Program-made: the position numbers and the translations under genes
The notes under the pieces: model-generated
The model's database searches: none
What the model saw: the letters and a program-made list of their open reading frames with translations, nothing else
What the model was told of the DNA's origin: nothing
Origin: Bosea sp. Tri-49
Lineage (GTDB): Bacteria > Pseudomonadota > Alphaproteobacteria > Rhizobiales > Beijerinckiaceae
Direction: 5' to 3'
Assembly (NCBI RefSeq): GCF_003952665.1
Contig: NZ_CP017946.1
Coordinates: forward strand, 5,661,001 to 5,725,000
Length of the DNA: 64,000 nucleotides
Part shown: positions 20,349 to 28,237 of the stretch, piece by piece
How positions within the stretch are numbered: the stretch's first letter is position 1
Layout of the letters: every line of letters begins with the position of its first letter

Positions 20349-21008
20349 TTGGTTCGGTTCGAGAATGTCGGGTTGCGGTACGGGATGGGGCCGGAGGTGC
20401 TGAAGGACATCAACTTCAGCATCGCGCCGCGCTCGTTCCAGTACCTGACCGGGCCGTCGGGAGCCGGCAAGACCACGCTGATCCGGCTCGTCCTGATGGC
20501 GCTCAAGCCTACGCGCGGCCTGGTCAATCTGTTCGGCCAGGACGTCTCCCGCCTCGAAGCCGCCACGCTCACCGATTTTCGTCGGCGCATGGGTGTCGTC
20601 TTCCAGGATTTCCGGCTGCTCGACCATCTGACGGTCTATGAGAACGTTGCCCTGCCGCTGCGCGTGATCGGCAAGGAGGAGGCGAGCTATCGCGCCGAGG
20701 TCGTCGAGCTCTTGCGCTGGGTCGGGCTCGGCGAACGGATGCATGCGGTGCCCGCCGTCTTGTCCGGCGGTGAGAAGCAGCGCGCCGCGATTGCGCGCGC
20801 CCTGATCAGCCGACCGCAGCTGCTGCTCGCCGACGAGCCGACCGGCAATGTCGATCCTGGTCTCGGCCGGCGGCTGCTGCGGCTTTTCATGGAGTTGCAG
20901 TCGCTGGGGACGGCGGTGGTGATCGCGACCCACGACATCGCTCTGATGGAGCTCTACGACGCGCCCCGCCTCGTGCTGGCGGACGGACATCTGCATGTCG
21001 ATGCCTGA
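20349..21008 (+). CDS. ftsE: Cell division ATP-binding protein FtsE
   Basis: A 219-aa ABC ATPase: Walker A GPSGAGKTT (about residues 36-44), Q-loop VFQDFRLL, signature LSGGEKQR, Walker B LLLADEPTGNVD and switch ATHDIAL. The start is TTG 20349, behind GAGAGGAG. FtsE with FtsX forms a membrane complex that activates peptidoglycan hydrolases at the septum. Its 3' end overlaps ftsX by 14 bases, so translation is coupled. Confidence 0.93.
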   Translation: MVRFENVGLRYGMGPEVLKDINFSIAPRSFQYLTGPSGAGKTTLIRLVLMALKPTRGLVNLFGQDVSRLEAATLTDFRRRMGVVFQDFRLLDHLTVYENVALPLRVIGKEEASYRAEVVELLRWVGLGERMHAVPAVLSGGEKQRAAIARALISRPQLLLADEPTGNVDPGLGRRLLRLFMELQSLGTAVVIATHDIALMELYDAPRLVLADGHLHVDA

Positions 21009-21972
21009 GCACCTCGATATGGACGAGGCGGAGGAGGAGCGTCCGCGCGGCGGTCAGCGCCTGCCGGCCAGCCTGCGGCGCGATCAGCCCCTGGTGCCGG
21101 TCGATTCGGTTGCCGGGCGCGCGCTTGTCGTCGTCATTGCCATCCTGACCTTCCTTGCGGCGTTGAGCGCCGGAGCGGCCTTGCTCGCCGCCCGCGCCTC
21201 GGAGCAATGGCGCGGTGCGGTCGCGAACGAGATGACCATCCAGGTCAGGCCCGATCCGCGTCGGAACATCGAGCAGGATATTGCGCGCGCAGTCGAGCTT
21301 GCCCGGGCGGTGCCGAGCGTGGCCGAAGCGCGGCCGATGCCGCGCGCCGAATCGGACAAGCTGCTCGAGCCCTGGCTGGGTGCCGGGCTCGATCTCGTCG
21401 AGTTGCCGGTGCCGCGGCTAATCGTGCTGCGGCTCTCCTCGGCCGTCGCTAATGATCTCGTCACGTTCGGCCAGACGTTGCGGCGCGAAGTGCCGAGCGC
21501 GACGCTCGACGATCACCGGCTCTGGGTGCGCCGCCTCTCGACCATGGCGAGCACCATCATCCTGGCTGGTGTCGCGGTGGTTCTGCTCGTGCTGGTCGCG
21601 GCCGGACTCGCGGTCGCCTTCGCCACGCGCGGCGCCATGGCGGGCAGCCGCGATTCGGTCGAGGTGCTCCATTTTGTCGGCGCGACCGACGAGTTCATTG
21701 CCCGCGAATTCCAGACGCGTTTCGTCGCGCTCGGCCTGCGCGGTGGCGCAGCCGGCGGATTGGCGGCGATCCTTGCGATCGCGCTGCTCGGTCTTTTGTC
21801 GTCGGCCTGGAGCGCGACTCCGGAGGCCGATCAGTTGCAGGCCCTGTTCGGGGCCTTCGAGATCGGCTGGTCGGGCTATGCGGTCGTCGTGCTCGTTGCA
21901 GCCGTGGTCGCAGCGATCGCAGGACTCGTCTCGCGGCTGACGGTGCGGCATTATCTGCGGGCAATGGGCTGA
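20995..21972 (+). CDS. ftsX: Cell division protein FtsX
   Basis: A 325-aa membrane protein with four helices, at about residues 42-65, 180-205, 235-262 and 285-312, and a large periplasmic loop after the first. This is the FtsX/MacB-permease layout. The N-terminal 35 residues are cytoplasmic and charged (EAEEERPRGGQRLPASLRRDQPLVPVDSVAGRAL). The loop would engage cell-wall hydrolases or their activators. It overlaps ftsE and is followed by the ydcF-like and plsC genes, a common Rhizobiales operon. Confidence 0.92.
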   Translation: MSMPEHLDMDEAEEERPRGGQRLPASLRRDQPLVPVDSVAGRALVVVIAILTFLAALSAGAALLAARASEQWRGAVANEMTIQVRPDPRRNIEQDIARAVELARAVPSVAEARPMPRAESDKLLEPWLGAGLDLVELPVPRLIVLRLSSAVANDLVTFGQTLRREVPSATLDDHRLWVRRLSTMASTIILAGVAVVLLVLVAAGLAVAFATRGAMAGSRDSVEVLHFVGATDEFIAREFQTRFVALGLRGGAAGGLAAILAIALLGLLSSAWSATPEADQLQALFGAFEIGWSGYAVVVLVAAVVAAIAGLVSRLTVRHYLRAMG

Positions 21973-22037
21973 CTCGCTTCGCGGCGGGGTTGTGAGAGTG
22001 CCGTCATTGTGCCCGATTGGGCGGTTAGTTTCCCAAC

Positions 22038-22844
22038 TTGATGGTGCTGCTTGGAACCCGGCAAGGTCATCTTTCCCCTGTTGAGGACAGCTTGGCTGCC
22101 CTGCGACCGATGACGGCCGGCGCTTCGACATGGCGGCGCTGGCTAGGCCGCGTCCTGCTCTGGTCTTGCCTTGTCGGGGCGATGGTTCTGGCTGCGGGGT
22201 ATGTCCGCTTCGCCACGCGCCTCTCAGTGACCGAAGCAGCTACTCCGCCCCGTACGGACGCGATCGTCGTCGTCACCGGCGGGGCGCAGCGGATCGGCGA
22301 TGCCGTCAGCCTGCTCAATGCTGAACGTGGGCGACGACTGCTGATCAGCGGCGTCAACGAGAAGACCGGGCGCGAGGAGCTGGCCAAGCTCAACCCGAGC
22401 GCGCGCGAGGCGCTGGCCTGCTGTGTCGATCTCGATTATCGCGCCCGCAACACGATCGGCAACGCCATCGAGACGCGGCGCTGGGTCCGTCGCCACAATT
22501 TCCGCTCGCTGCTGGTGGTGACCTCGAACTACCACATGCCGCGCACGCTGCTCGAACTTGAGCATGCGATGCCCGGCGTGCGTTTCGTGCCGCATCCGGT
22601 GGTGACCGACCAAGTCGACGTCGCCGCCTGGTGGCGCGACTGGCACGCGATCCGCCTGCTGGTGCCGGAATACCTCAAATATCTCGTCGCCGGCGTGCGC
22701 AGCAAGCTTGAGACGGACCCCGAGACCTCGCGCTTGTCCGTGATCATCGGCGGCCGCAAGCCCGTGTCGCCTAAGCCCGGCGACCAGATCGGCCCCGAGC
22801 ACGACAAGCGCTCTCGGGCGGCTGCGCCGGCCCGCGGAGCCTGA
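22038..22844 (+). CDS. YdcF/DUF218-type membrane-anchored protein
   Basis: A protein of about 268 aa. The first possible starts are TTG 22038 and ATG 22041; ATG 22110, closer to the membrane helix, is also possible. One helix (LLWSCLVGAMVLAAGYVRFA) is followed by a DUF218 domain: TDAIVVVTGGAQRIGDAVSLL, RRLLISG, then RARNTIGNAIETRRWV and LLVVTSNYHMPRTLLELEHAM, typical of the SanA/ElyC/YdcF family. E. coli ElyC affects cell-envelope biogenesis. The biochemical activity is unknown. The C-terminal 40 residues are basic and low in structure. Confidence 0.85.
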   Translation: MMVLLGTRQGHLSPVEDSLAALRPMTAGASTWRRWLGRVLLWSCLVGAMVLAAGYVRFATRLSVTEAATPPRTDAIVVVTGGAQRIGDAVSLLNAERGRRLLISGVNEKTGREELAKLNPSAREALACCVDLDYRARNTIGNAIETRRWVRRHNFRSLLVVTSNYHMPRTLLELEHAMPGVRFVPHPVVTDQVDVAAWWRDWHAIRLLVPEYLKYLVAGVRSKLETDPETSRLSVIIGGRKPVSPKPGDQIGPEHDKRSRAAAPARGA

Positions 22845-22897
22845 TCCGATGCAAGAGGGCTCTTGACGCATTCCGGCTGTCGGGGTTCTTGCGGACC

Positions 22898-23680
22898 ATG
22901 CTGCTGATCCGCTCGCTCCTCTTCAACGTCGCCTTTTACCTGAACCTCGCATTCTGGCTGCTCGCAGCCATGGTGACGATGGTGTTGCCGCCGCGCTTCC
23001 TGCTGAGGATCGCGCAGCTCTGGGGGCAGAGCTCGATCTGGCTGATGCGGGTGATCGTCGGCACGCGCTGCGAGATCGTCGGAGCCGAGAACATTCCGCC
23101 CGGCGGCATCATTATGGCCGCCAAGCACCAGTCGACCTGGGAAACCTTCGCGCTGGTGACGGTATTCCTTAATCCCGTCTACATCCTCAAGCGTGAATTG
23201 ACCTGGCTGCCCTTCTTCGGCTGGTGCCTGATCAAGCTCAGGATGATCCCGGTCGATCGCGGGGCGCGCAGCCGGGCGCTGCAGGAGGTGACGCGGCGGG
23301 CCAAGATCGAACTCGGCCAGAACGGGCGGCAGCTGATGATCTTTCCGGAAGGCACGCGCCGTCCGGCGGGGGCCGAGCCGGCCTACAAATATGGTGTCAC
23401 CCATCTCTACACCGAACTCGGCGTACCTTGCGTGCCGGTCGCGCTCAACGCCGGCCTGTTTTGGCCGCGCCGCAGCCTGATCAAGCGGCCTGGCACGATC
23501 CGCGTCGAGATCCTGCCGGCGATTCCACCTGGCCTAGCCAAAATGGAATTTCACACCCTGCTGCAGGAGCAGATCGAGACCGCGAGCAACCGCCTCCTGG
23601 CGGATGGGCTGGCCGAACTCGATCGGCTCGGCGTGCCTGCTCCTGTCAGCATACGGCAGGAGCCGCAACCCCAAGCCTGA
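22898..23680 (+). CDS. plsC: 1-acyl-sn-glycerol-3-phosphate acyltransferase
   Basis: A 260-aa PlsC-family protein from ATG 22898 (TTG 22889 is also in frame). The N-terminal membrane helix is LLFNVAFYLNLAFWLLAAMVTMVL. The acyltransferase motif reads KHQSTWETF, an H(x)4E variant of the usual H(x)4D that is common in alphaproteobacterial PlsC; FPEGTRRPAG is the glycerol-phosphate motif and VPCVPVALNAGLFW the later block. It makes phosphatidic acid from lysophosphatidic acid. It is last in the ftsEX group. Confidence 0.92.
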   Translation: MLLIRSLLFNVAFYLNLAFWLLAAMVTMVLPPRFLLRIAQLWGQSSIWLMRVIVGTRCEIVGAENIPPGGIIMAAKHQSTWETFALVTVFLNPVYILKRELTWLPFFGWCLIKLRMIPVDRGARSRALQEVTRRAKIELGQNGRQLMIFPEGTRRPAGAEPAYKYGVTHLYTELGVPCVPVALNAGLFWPRRSLIKRPGTIRVEILPAIPPGLAKMEFHTLLQEQIETASNRLLADGLAELDRLGVPAPVSIRQEPQPQA

Positions 23681-23686
23681 TCGGCC

Positions 23687-23719
23687 TTGACAATGGACCG
23701 CGCTGTTCCGATTTTGTTC
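23687..23719 (+). promoter_or_regulatory. LexA-type SOS box over a putative promoter
   Basis: GTTC (23705-23708), seven bases, GTTC (23716-23719) is the direct repeat bound by alphaproteobacterial LexA. A TTGACA hexamer lies at 23687-23692 and a weak -10 (near 23710-23715) would fall inside the box, so a bound repressor would block polymerase. The second half-site also belongs to a perfect 16-bp palindrome, TTTGTTCTAGAACAAA (23713-23728). AAAGGAGG follows, then ATG 23740. Confidence 0.75.
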
Positions 23720-23739
23720 TAGAACAAAGGAGGAACGAT

Positions 23740-24225
23740 ATGGCTGCTCTCGCCCGAGCCCGGTTCCCATTCGACCGCAACCGGTCGATCGACAAGATGC
23801 CGCGCCAGCTCAACCTGCTGGAGGCGCTGCAACCTGCAAAGGTGGAGCGCGCCGTTTCGCCATTCGGCGACGACGAGGTCGTGCCGGGGCAGGTGCGGGA
23901 AATGCCGCTGCGCGCGACCGCCCATCTCGCCGAGCGCCGTTTCACCGCTTGGCGCGGCCGCTCGGGCCGGCGCTATGTCGCCTCGGTCTTCGCTGTCCAG
24001 GACGGGCATGCGCTCGGCTTCAGCGATGTGGTGCTGCTGGCGGTCTCGCCTGATCGCAAGATCGTCGCGGCGCGCGACAGCGGGCCGTTCGGCATCGATG
24101 CGGCACTGACACGCTGGCGCGATGCCGTCGCCATGGCCGGCGCGAGCGAGATCCATGTCCATCTGCTCGCCGAGGACGCCACCAGCCGCCGCGCCGCATT
24201 GCTCGACCTGATGCCCGAGGCGTGA
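23740..24225 (+). CDS. Unrecognised protein, predicted SOS-regulated
   Basis: A 161-aa soluble protein with a strong ribosome site (AAAGGAGGAAC) just before ATG 23740. There is no signal peptide or membrane helix. Residues 1-60 are basic then acidic, with little order. From about residue 65 there is a compact domain: AERRFTAWRGRSGRRYVASVFAV, then DVVLLAVSPDRKIVAARDSG, and helices ending in GASEIHVHLLAEDATSRRAALLDL. I do not recognise the family. It resembles neither ImuA nor the small membrane division inhibitors SidA/DidA. The upstream LexA-type site suggests DNA-damage induction; the molecular role is unknown. Confidence 0.75.
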   Translation: MAALARARFPFDRNRSIDKMPRQLNLLEALQPAKVERAVSPFGDDEVVPGQVREMPLRATAHLAERRFTAWRGRSGRRYVASVFAVQDGHALGFSDVVLLAVSPDRKIVAARDSGPFGIDAALTRWRDAVAMAGASEIHVHLLAEDATSRRAALLDLMPEA

Positions 24226-24229
24226 GCGA

Positions 24230-24787
24230 TCAGATCGGCGCCGGCTGCCCTGTCCTGTCGAGTTCGGCCACGAGATGGGCGAGCAGCGGGTCGTGGATGC
24301 CCATCTCGTGCAGATGCTCGTGGGTGCGGCGGACATAGTCCGGATTCTCGCCCGAGACGCCCTTCCCCTGACGCACCAGCGCGAGTACCGCCTCTTCCGG
24401 CAGGCGACCCGCATATTGATGATGGTTGCGGTCGGCGATGTAGGTCAGCGCATTGACACGCTGGCCGTCGTCGAGCCGTAAAGCGAGCCGCCGTTCGAGA
24501 TAGACCGCGGTCGCCTGCTCGCGGGCGCGCAGATAATCGATCGTCTCTTCGGCCTGTTCGGCGGGAACGCGGAAGGCAACGCCACGGCAGATGCCGCCGC
24601 GATCGAGGCCGAGCACCAGGCCCGGCAGCTCTGGCGTACCGCGATGGACATGCGAGTAGATGCAGAGCGCGCGGTGGAAGCCGTGCAGGCGCGCGCCGAC
24701 GCGCTCGACGAAGGAAAAGCCCGGGCGCCAGATCAGCGAGCCGTAGCCGAACACCCAGAGATCTTCCGGCGGAAGCGGCGCCGTCAT
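24230..24787 (-). CDS. chaC: Glutathione-specific gamma-glutamylcyclotransferase, ChaC type
   Basis: A 185-aa protein; the ATG at 24787 has GAGGAA four bases upstream and is preferred to the ATG at 24799. DLWVFGYGSLIWRPGF is the YGSLxW substrate-binding signature of the gamma-glutamylcyclotransferase fold, and YLRAREQATAVY supplies the ChaC helix with the catalytic Glu (RE). ChaC enzymes cleave glutathione into 5-oxoproline and Cys-Gly in the cytoplasm. It converges with the SOS-box gene, five bases apart. Confidence 0.93.
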   Translation of the reverse strand: MTAPLPPEDLWVFGYGSLIWRPGFSFVERVGARLHGFHRALCIYSHVHRGTPELPGLVLGLDRGGICRGVAFRVPAEQAEETIDYLRAREQATAVYLERRLALRLDDGQRVNALTYIADRNHHQYAGRLPEEAVLALVRQGKGVSGENPDYVRRTHEHLHEMGIHDPLLAHLVAELDRTGQPAPI

Positions 24788-24927
24788 CCCGTTCCTCATA
24801 ATTTAGCCTGCTTGCCTCGCCAGAGAGGGCCTTCGCGATCCGTTGCTGGTGACCTCCGCCAACGCTGGCGCGTTGCGGCCCCGGTCGCTATCAACCTGCC
24901 GAGGTTTTCGCAATGGAGCGCCCGCGC

Positions 24928-25983
24928 ATGTCCGATATCACGCCCGTGCGCCGGCACAGTCGCTTCTGGCTCTATGCGCCTTTCGCGCTGCTAGCGCTGC
25001 TCGCGGCCGGCTGGTCGGGCATCTGGGGCTTCGCGCGCAGCAAGGTCGACCAGGAACTCGATGCCGGCATCGCCCGCGAGGCCCGCGCCGGACGCAACTG
25101 GACCTGCCGGGGTCGCAACGTCGGCGGCTATCCCTTCCGCATCGAGGTGCGCTGCGCCAGCCTGACGCTGACCTCCTCGCGCTGGGGCGACGAGGTCAAG
25201 GTCGATGCCGGCCAGGCGGTGGCAGTTGCGCAGGTCTGGACCCCAGGTCACATCATCCTGCAGATGACTGGGCCGATGCTGGCCAACCTGCCGCAAGGGC
25301 GGAAAGCCGCGCTCGACTGGAAGGGGCTCGCCGCCAGCCTGCATCTCAGCGGGCTCGCCTTCGAGCGTTTCTCGCTGGTGCTGGGTGAACCGGTGCTCAC
25401 CGTCACCGAACCCGGGCAGGCTGCCGCCGAGACTTGGCGAGCGACTGCTGCCGAAGCGCATCTGCGGCCTAACCCGCAACGCTTCGCCAGTGAGGGTACG
25501 GTCGATCTCGCCGTCAACGCCAAGGGCGGGGTGCTGCCGGCGCTGGAGGCGCTGCTCGGCAACGGCCAACTCGCCGATCTCGACCTGCAGGCCAGCCTGT
25601 CGCGGGCGCCAGCCTTCCGGCGCGGCTTCAATCCCGATGCGCTCGAAGCCTGGCGGACATCAGGCGGCGGTCTGGAGGTGACCAAGCTCGCGCTGACCAA
25701 GGGGCCGACGCGGCTCGAGGCGACGGGCCTGATCGCGCTCGACGAGGCGCACCGTCCGGCCGGGAAGGTTTCGGCTGCAGTGGCCGGTGTCGATCGCATT
25801 GCCGGCATCAAGGTCGGCGGCCTGACCGCGGGCCTCGGCGCCCTGCTCGGCGGGCGCAGCGATGGCGGGCAAAGCAATGCGGCGGCAGGGCTTTCGCCGC
25901 TGCCGCCGCTGGTCCTGCGCGAAGGCAGGGTCTTCCTCGGGCCGCTCAGGCTGCCCTTGCAGCCGCTGCTACCACTCTACTGA
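24928..25983 (+). CDS. DUF2125 family exported or membrane-anchored protein
   Basis: A 351-aa protein. ATG 24928 has GGAG nine bases upstream; ATG 24913 is an alternative adding five residues. An N-terminal helix (FWLYAPFALLALLAAGWSGIWGFA) anchors it or is cleaved. The WTCRGRNVGGYPFRIEVRCASLTL segment (about residues 56-77) is characteristic of DUF2125, and the rest is beta-rich, reminiscent of AsmA-like repeats, with GEPVLTV and LALTKGPTRLEATGLIALD. Its function is unknown. It ends back to back with rpoH with no gap. Confidence 0.82.
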   Translation: MSDITPVRRHSRFWLYAPFALLALLAAGWSGIWGFARSKVDQELDAGIAREARAGRNWTCRGRNVGGYPFRIEVRCASLTLTSSRWGDEVKVDAGQAVAVAQVWTPGHIILQMTGPMLANLPQGRKAALDWKGLAASLHLSGLAFERFSLVLGEPVLTVTEPGQAAAETWRATAAEAHLRPNPQRFASEGTVDLAVNAKGGVLPALEALLGNGQLADLDLQASLSRAPAFRRGFNPDALEAWRTSGGGLEVTKLALTKGPTRLEATGLIALDEAHRPAGKVSAAVAGVDRIAGIKVGGLTAGLGALLGGRSDGGQSNAAAGLSPLPPLVLREGRVFLGPLRLPLQPLLPLY

Positions 25984-26880
25984 TCAGGCTGCGGGCAGGG
26001 CGGCCCGCGGCGCTTCGATCTTCACCAGTGCCTTCTTGACCGCGTCCTGCACCTTCTCGAAGGCGCGGACTTCGATCTGGCGGACACGCTCGCGCGAGAC
26101 GCCGAACTCCTCGGAGAGCTCCTCCAGGGTGATCGGATCTTCGGCGAGGCGGCGCGCCTCGAAGATGCGGCGCTCGCGATCGTTCAGCACGCCAAGCGCC
26201 TCACGCAGGGCGAGATGACGATTGTCGCTCTCTTCGGAATCGGCGAGGCGGCGCTCCTGGCTTTCGCTGTCGTCTACCAGCCAGTCCTGCCACTCGCCTT
26301 CGCCATCCTCGCGCAGCGGCGTGTTCAGCGAAGCGTCGCCGCCGAGGCGGCGGTTCATATCGATCACGTCCTGCTCGTTGACGCCGAGCTTGGTCGCGAT
26401 GCTCTTGACCTGGTCGGGCTTGAGATCGCCCTCGCCAAGCGCCGAGATCTTGCTCTTCGCCTTGCGCAGGTTGAAGAACAGCTTCTTCTGGTTCGCGGTG
26501 GTGCCCATCTTCACCAGCGACCAGGAACGCAGGATGTATTCCTGGATCGAGGCCTTGATCCACCACATCGCATAGGTCGCGAGCCTGAAGCCCTTGTCGG
26601 GCTCGAAGCGCTTGACCGCCTGCATCAGGCCGACATTGCCTTCCGACACGACTTCACCCATCGGCAGCCCATAGCCGCGATAGCCCATGGCGATCTTGGC
26701 GACGAGGCGCAGATGTGACGTCACGAGCCGATGGGCCGCGTCGCGGTCGCCATGCTCGCGCCAGCTCTTGGCCAGCATGAATTCCTCGTTCGGTTCCAGC
26801 ATCGGGAACCGACGAATCTCATCCAGGTAACGTGAAAGTCCGCCCTCCGCGGACATGACGGGCAGCGATGCAATCGCCAT
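25984..26880 (-). CDS. rpoH: Heat-shock sigma factor RpoH (sigma-32)
   Basis: A 298-aa sigma factor; the start at 26880 is set by AAAGGAG seven bases upstream. Region 2 reads LRLVAKIAMGYRGYGLPMGEVVSEGNVGLMQAVKRFEPDKGFRLATYAMWWIKASIQEYI. The RpoH box QKKLFFNLRKAKSK that distinguishes sigma-32 from other group members is present near residues 130-143. Region 4 (LEELSEEFGVSRERVRQIEVRAFEKVQ) is a clear helix-turn-helix. It directs chaperone and protease genes after heat or stress. Several rpoH paralogues are common in Rhizobiales, so its number is not assigned. About 205 bases of leader separate it from rluD. Confidence 0.95.
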   Translation of the reverse strand: MAIASLPVMSAEGGLSRYLDEIRRFPMLEPNEEFMLAKSWREHGDRDAAHRLVTSHLRLVAKIAMGYRGYGLPMGEVVSEGNVGLMQAVKRFEPDKGFRLATYAMWWIKASIQEYILRSWSLVKMGTTANQKKLFFNLRKAKSKISALGEGDLKPDQVKSIATKLGVNEQDVIDMNRRLGGDASLNTPLREDGEGEWQDWLVDDSESQERRLADSEESDNRHLALREALGVLNDRERRIFEARRLAEDPITLEELSEEFGVSRERVRQIEVRAFEKVQDAVKKALVKIEAPRAALPAA

Positions 26881-27086
26881 GCTCGTACTCCTTTTCCGGC
26901 TCCCGCTTCGCGGCGAGCCAACCACCCGATGTTCCATCGGGCAGGATTTTCGGTGCACCCTCCAGCGACGACCTCCGTCCAGTCGCTAGTCCAGCACCTC
27001 AGCGGCGCCCCTTTAGCCATCCGCTTTCGCAGCGCAGTATAGACGATGCGAGGGTGGCGGAAAGTGGGCAGCGCAGCAAAAATCCG

Positions 27087-28124
27087 TCACAGGATCGAGA
27101 GCTCGGCTTGCAAACGTGCAAAGTCGGCCGGCGGTTCCGACTCGAAGCGCAATTCCTCGCGGGTGACCGGATGCTCGAAACCGAGCAGGCGGGCATGCAG
27201 CGCCTGACGGCCGAGATCGGCGAGCGCGGCCTGGGCTTTTTCCGGCAAACGGCTCGCCTTGGTCATGAAACCGGAGCCGTAGAGCTGGTCGCCGAGCAGC
27301 GGGTGGCCGATATGGCTCATATGGACGCGGATCTGGTGGGTACGACCGGTCTCGAGCTGGCACTCGACCAAGCTGGCCAGTGCCTCGATCTCCTCATGGC
27401 CACGTAGCAGTGGCGGGTAGCGCTCGATCAGCTCGATATGGGTGATCGCCTCGCGGCCGCGCCCCTCGCCGACCACCATCATCTTCTCGCGATTGCGGTT
27501 GGAGCGCTCGATCGCGGCATCGATTGTGCCGGTCTGCCGACGTGGCGAACCCCAGACTATCGCAAGATAGGCCCGTTCCAGAGGTCCGGTGCGGCCATGG
27601 TCGGCAAACTGCTTGGCGAGGCCGCGATGGGCCTTGTCGTTCTTGGCAACGACGAGCAGGCCGCTGGTGTCCTTGTCGAGCCGGTGGACGATGCCGGGCC
27701 GGCGCACTCCGCCGATACCGGAGAGGCTCTCGCCGCAATGGGCGATCAGCGCGTTGACCAGCGTGCCGTCCTCATGGCCGCCGGCGGGGTGGACGACGAG
27801 CCCGGCCGGCTTGTCGATGACGATCAGGTGCTCGTCCTCGAAGACGACGGTGAGCGGGATGTCCTGGCCGATCGGTGCGGCCGGCTTGGCCTCTGGCATG
27901 ACGAGGGAGAGGCGCTGGCCGGCGACAACCTTGCGGCTGCCATCGACGACAACCGCGCCGTCGACGCTGACGCCCCCCTCCTTGATCACCTGCTGCAGGC
28001 GGGCGCGCGAGACCTCGCCGCCGAGCAGAGCGAGGGCCTTGTCGAGGCGCAGGCCCGCCTGTTCCGGCTCGATGACGAGCTCGGTGGCGGGAGACTTTGA
28101 GGTGGTGTTCTCGGACGTGGTCAT
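27087..28124 (-). CDS. rluD: RluD-like 23S rRNA pseudouridine synthase
   Basis: A 345-aa protein; the ATG at 28124 is chosen over an upstream in-frame ATG at 28172 that adds an unlikely peptide. An S4 RNA-binding domain (LRLDKALALLGGEVSRARLQQVIKEGGVSVDG) lies at about residues 25-85. The catalytic RluA domain follows, with PGIVHRLDKDTSGLLVVAKN holding the catalytic Asp of HRLD. TGRTHQIRVHMSHIGHPLLGD is the late signature. It isomerises uridines in helix 69 of 23S rRNA if RluD is correct; RluA/RluC paralogues share these motifs. Confidence 0.92.
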   Translation of the reverse strand: MTTSENTTSKSPATELVIEPEQAGLRLDKALALLGGEVSRARLQQVIKEGGVSVDGAVVVDGSRKVVAGQRLSLVMPEAKPAAPIGQDIPLTVVFEDEHLIVIDKPAGLVVHPAGGHEDGTLVNALIAHCGESLSGIGGVRRPGIVHRLDKDTSGLLVVAKNDKAHRGLAKQFADHGRTGPLERAYLAIVWGSPRRQTGTIDAAIERSNRNREKMMVVGEGRGREAITHIELIERYPPLLRGHEEIEALASLVECQLETGRTHQIRVHMSHIGHPLLGDQLYGSGFMTKASRLPEKAQAALADLGRQALHARLLGFEHPVTREELRFESEPPADFARLQAELSIL

Positions 28125-28182
28125 GCGCCGTCTATAGGCGTGCGGATAGAAAACCGCACCCCCGGTGTGCAAGGCAGCTGCA

Positions 28183-28225
28183 CGTCATGCTCGGCCCTCT
28201 AGCTTCGCTCCGGCCGAGAATGACG
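28183..28225. repeat. Palindromic intergenic repeat, copy 2 (single-hairpin form)
   Basis: CGTCAT followed by GCTCGGCC, a 15-base loop, GGCCGAG and AATGACG. It lies between rluD and hemY, both on the minus strand. It shares the CGTCAT/ATGACG ends with the other copies. Confidence 0.75.
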
Positions 28226-28237
28226 TATCCGGTGGTA

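Noticed and set aside
26881..27086. RNA thermometer in the rpoH leader
   Set aside because: A 205-base leader is present, but I saw no clear U-rich pairing with the Shine-Dalgarno; folding would be needed to claim it.
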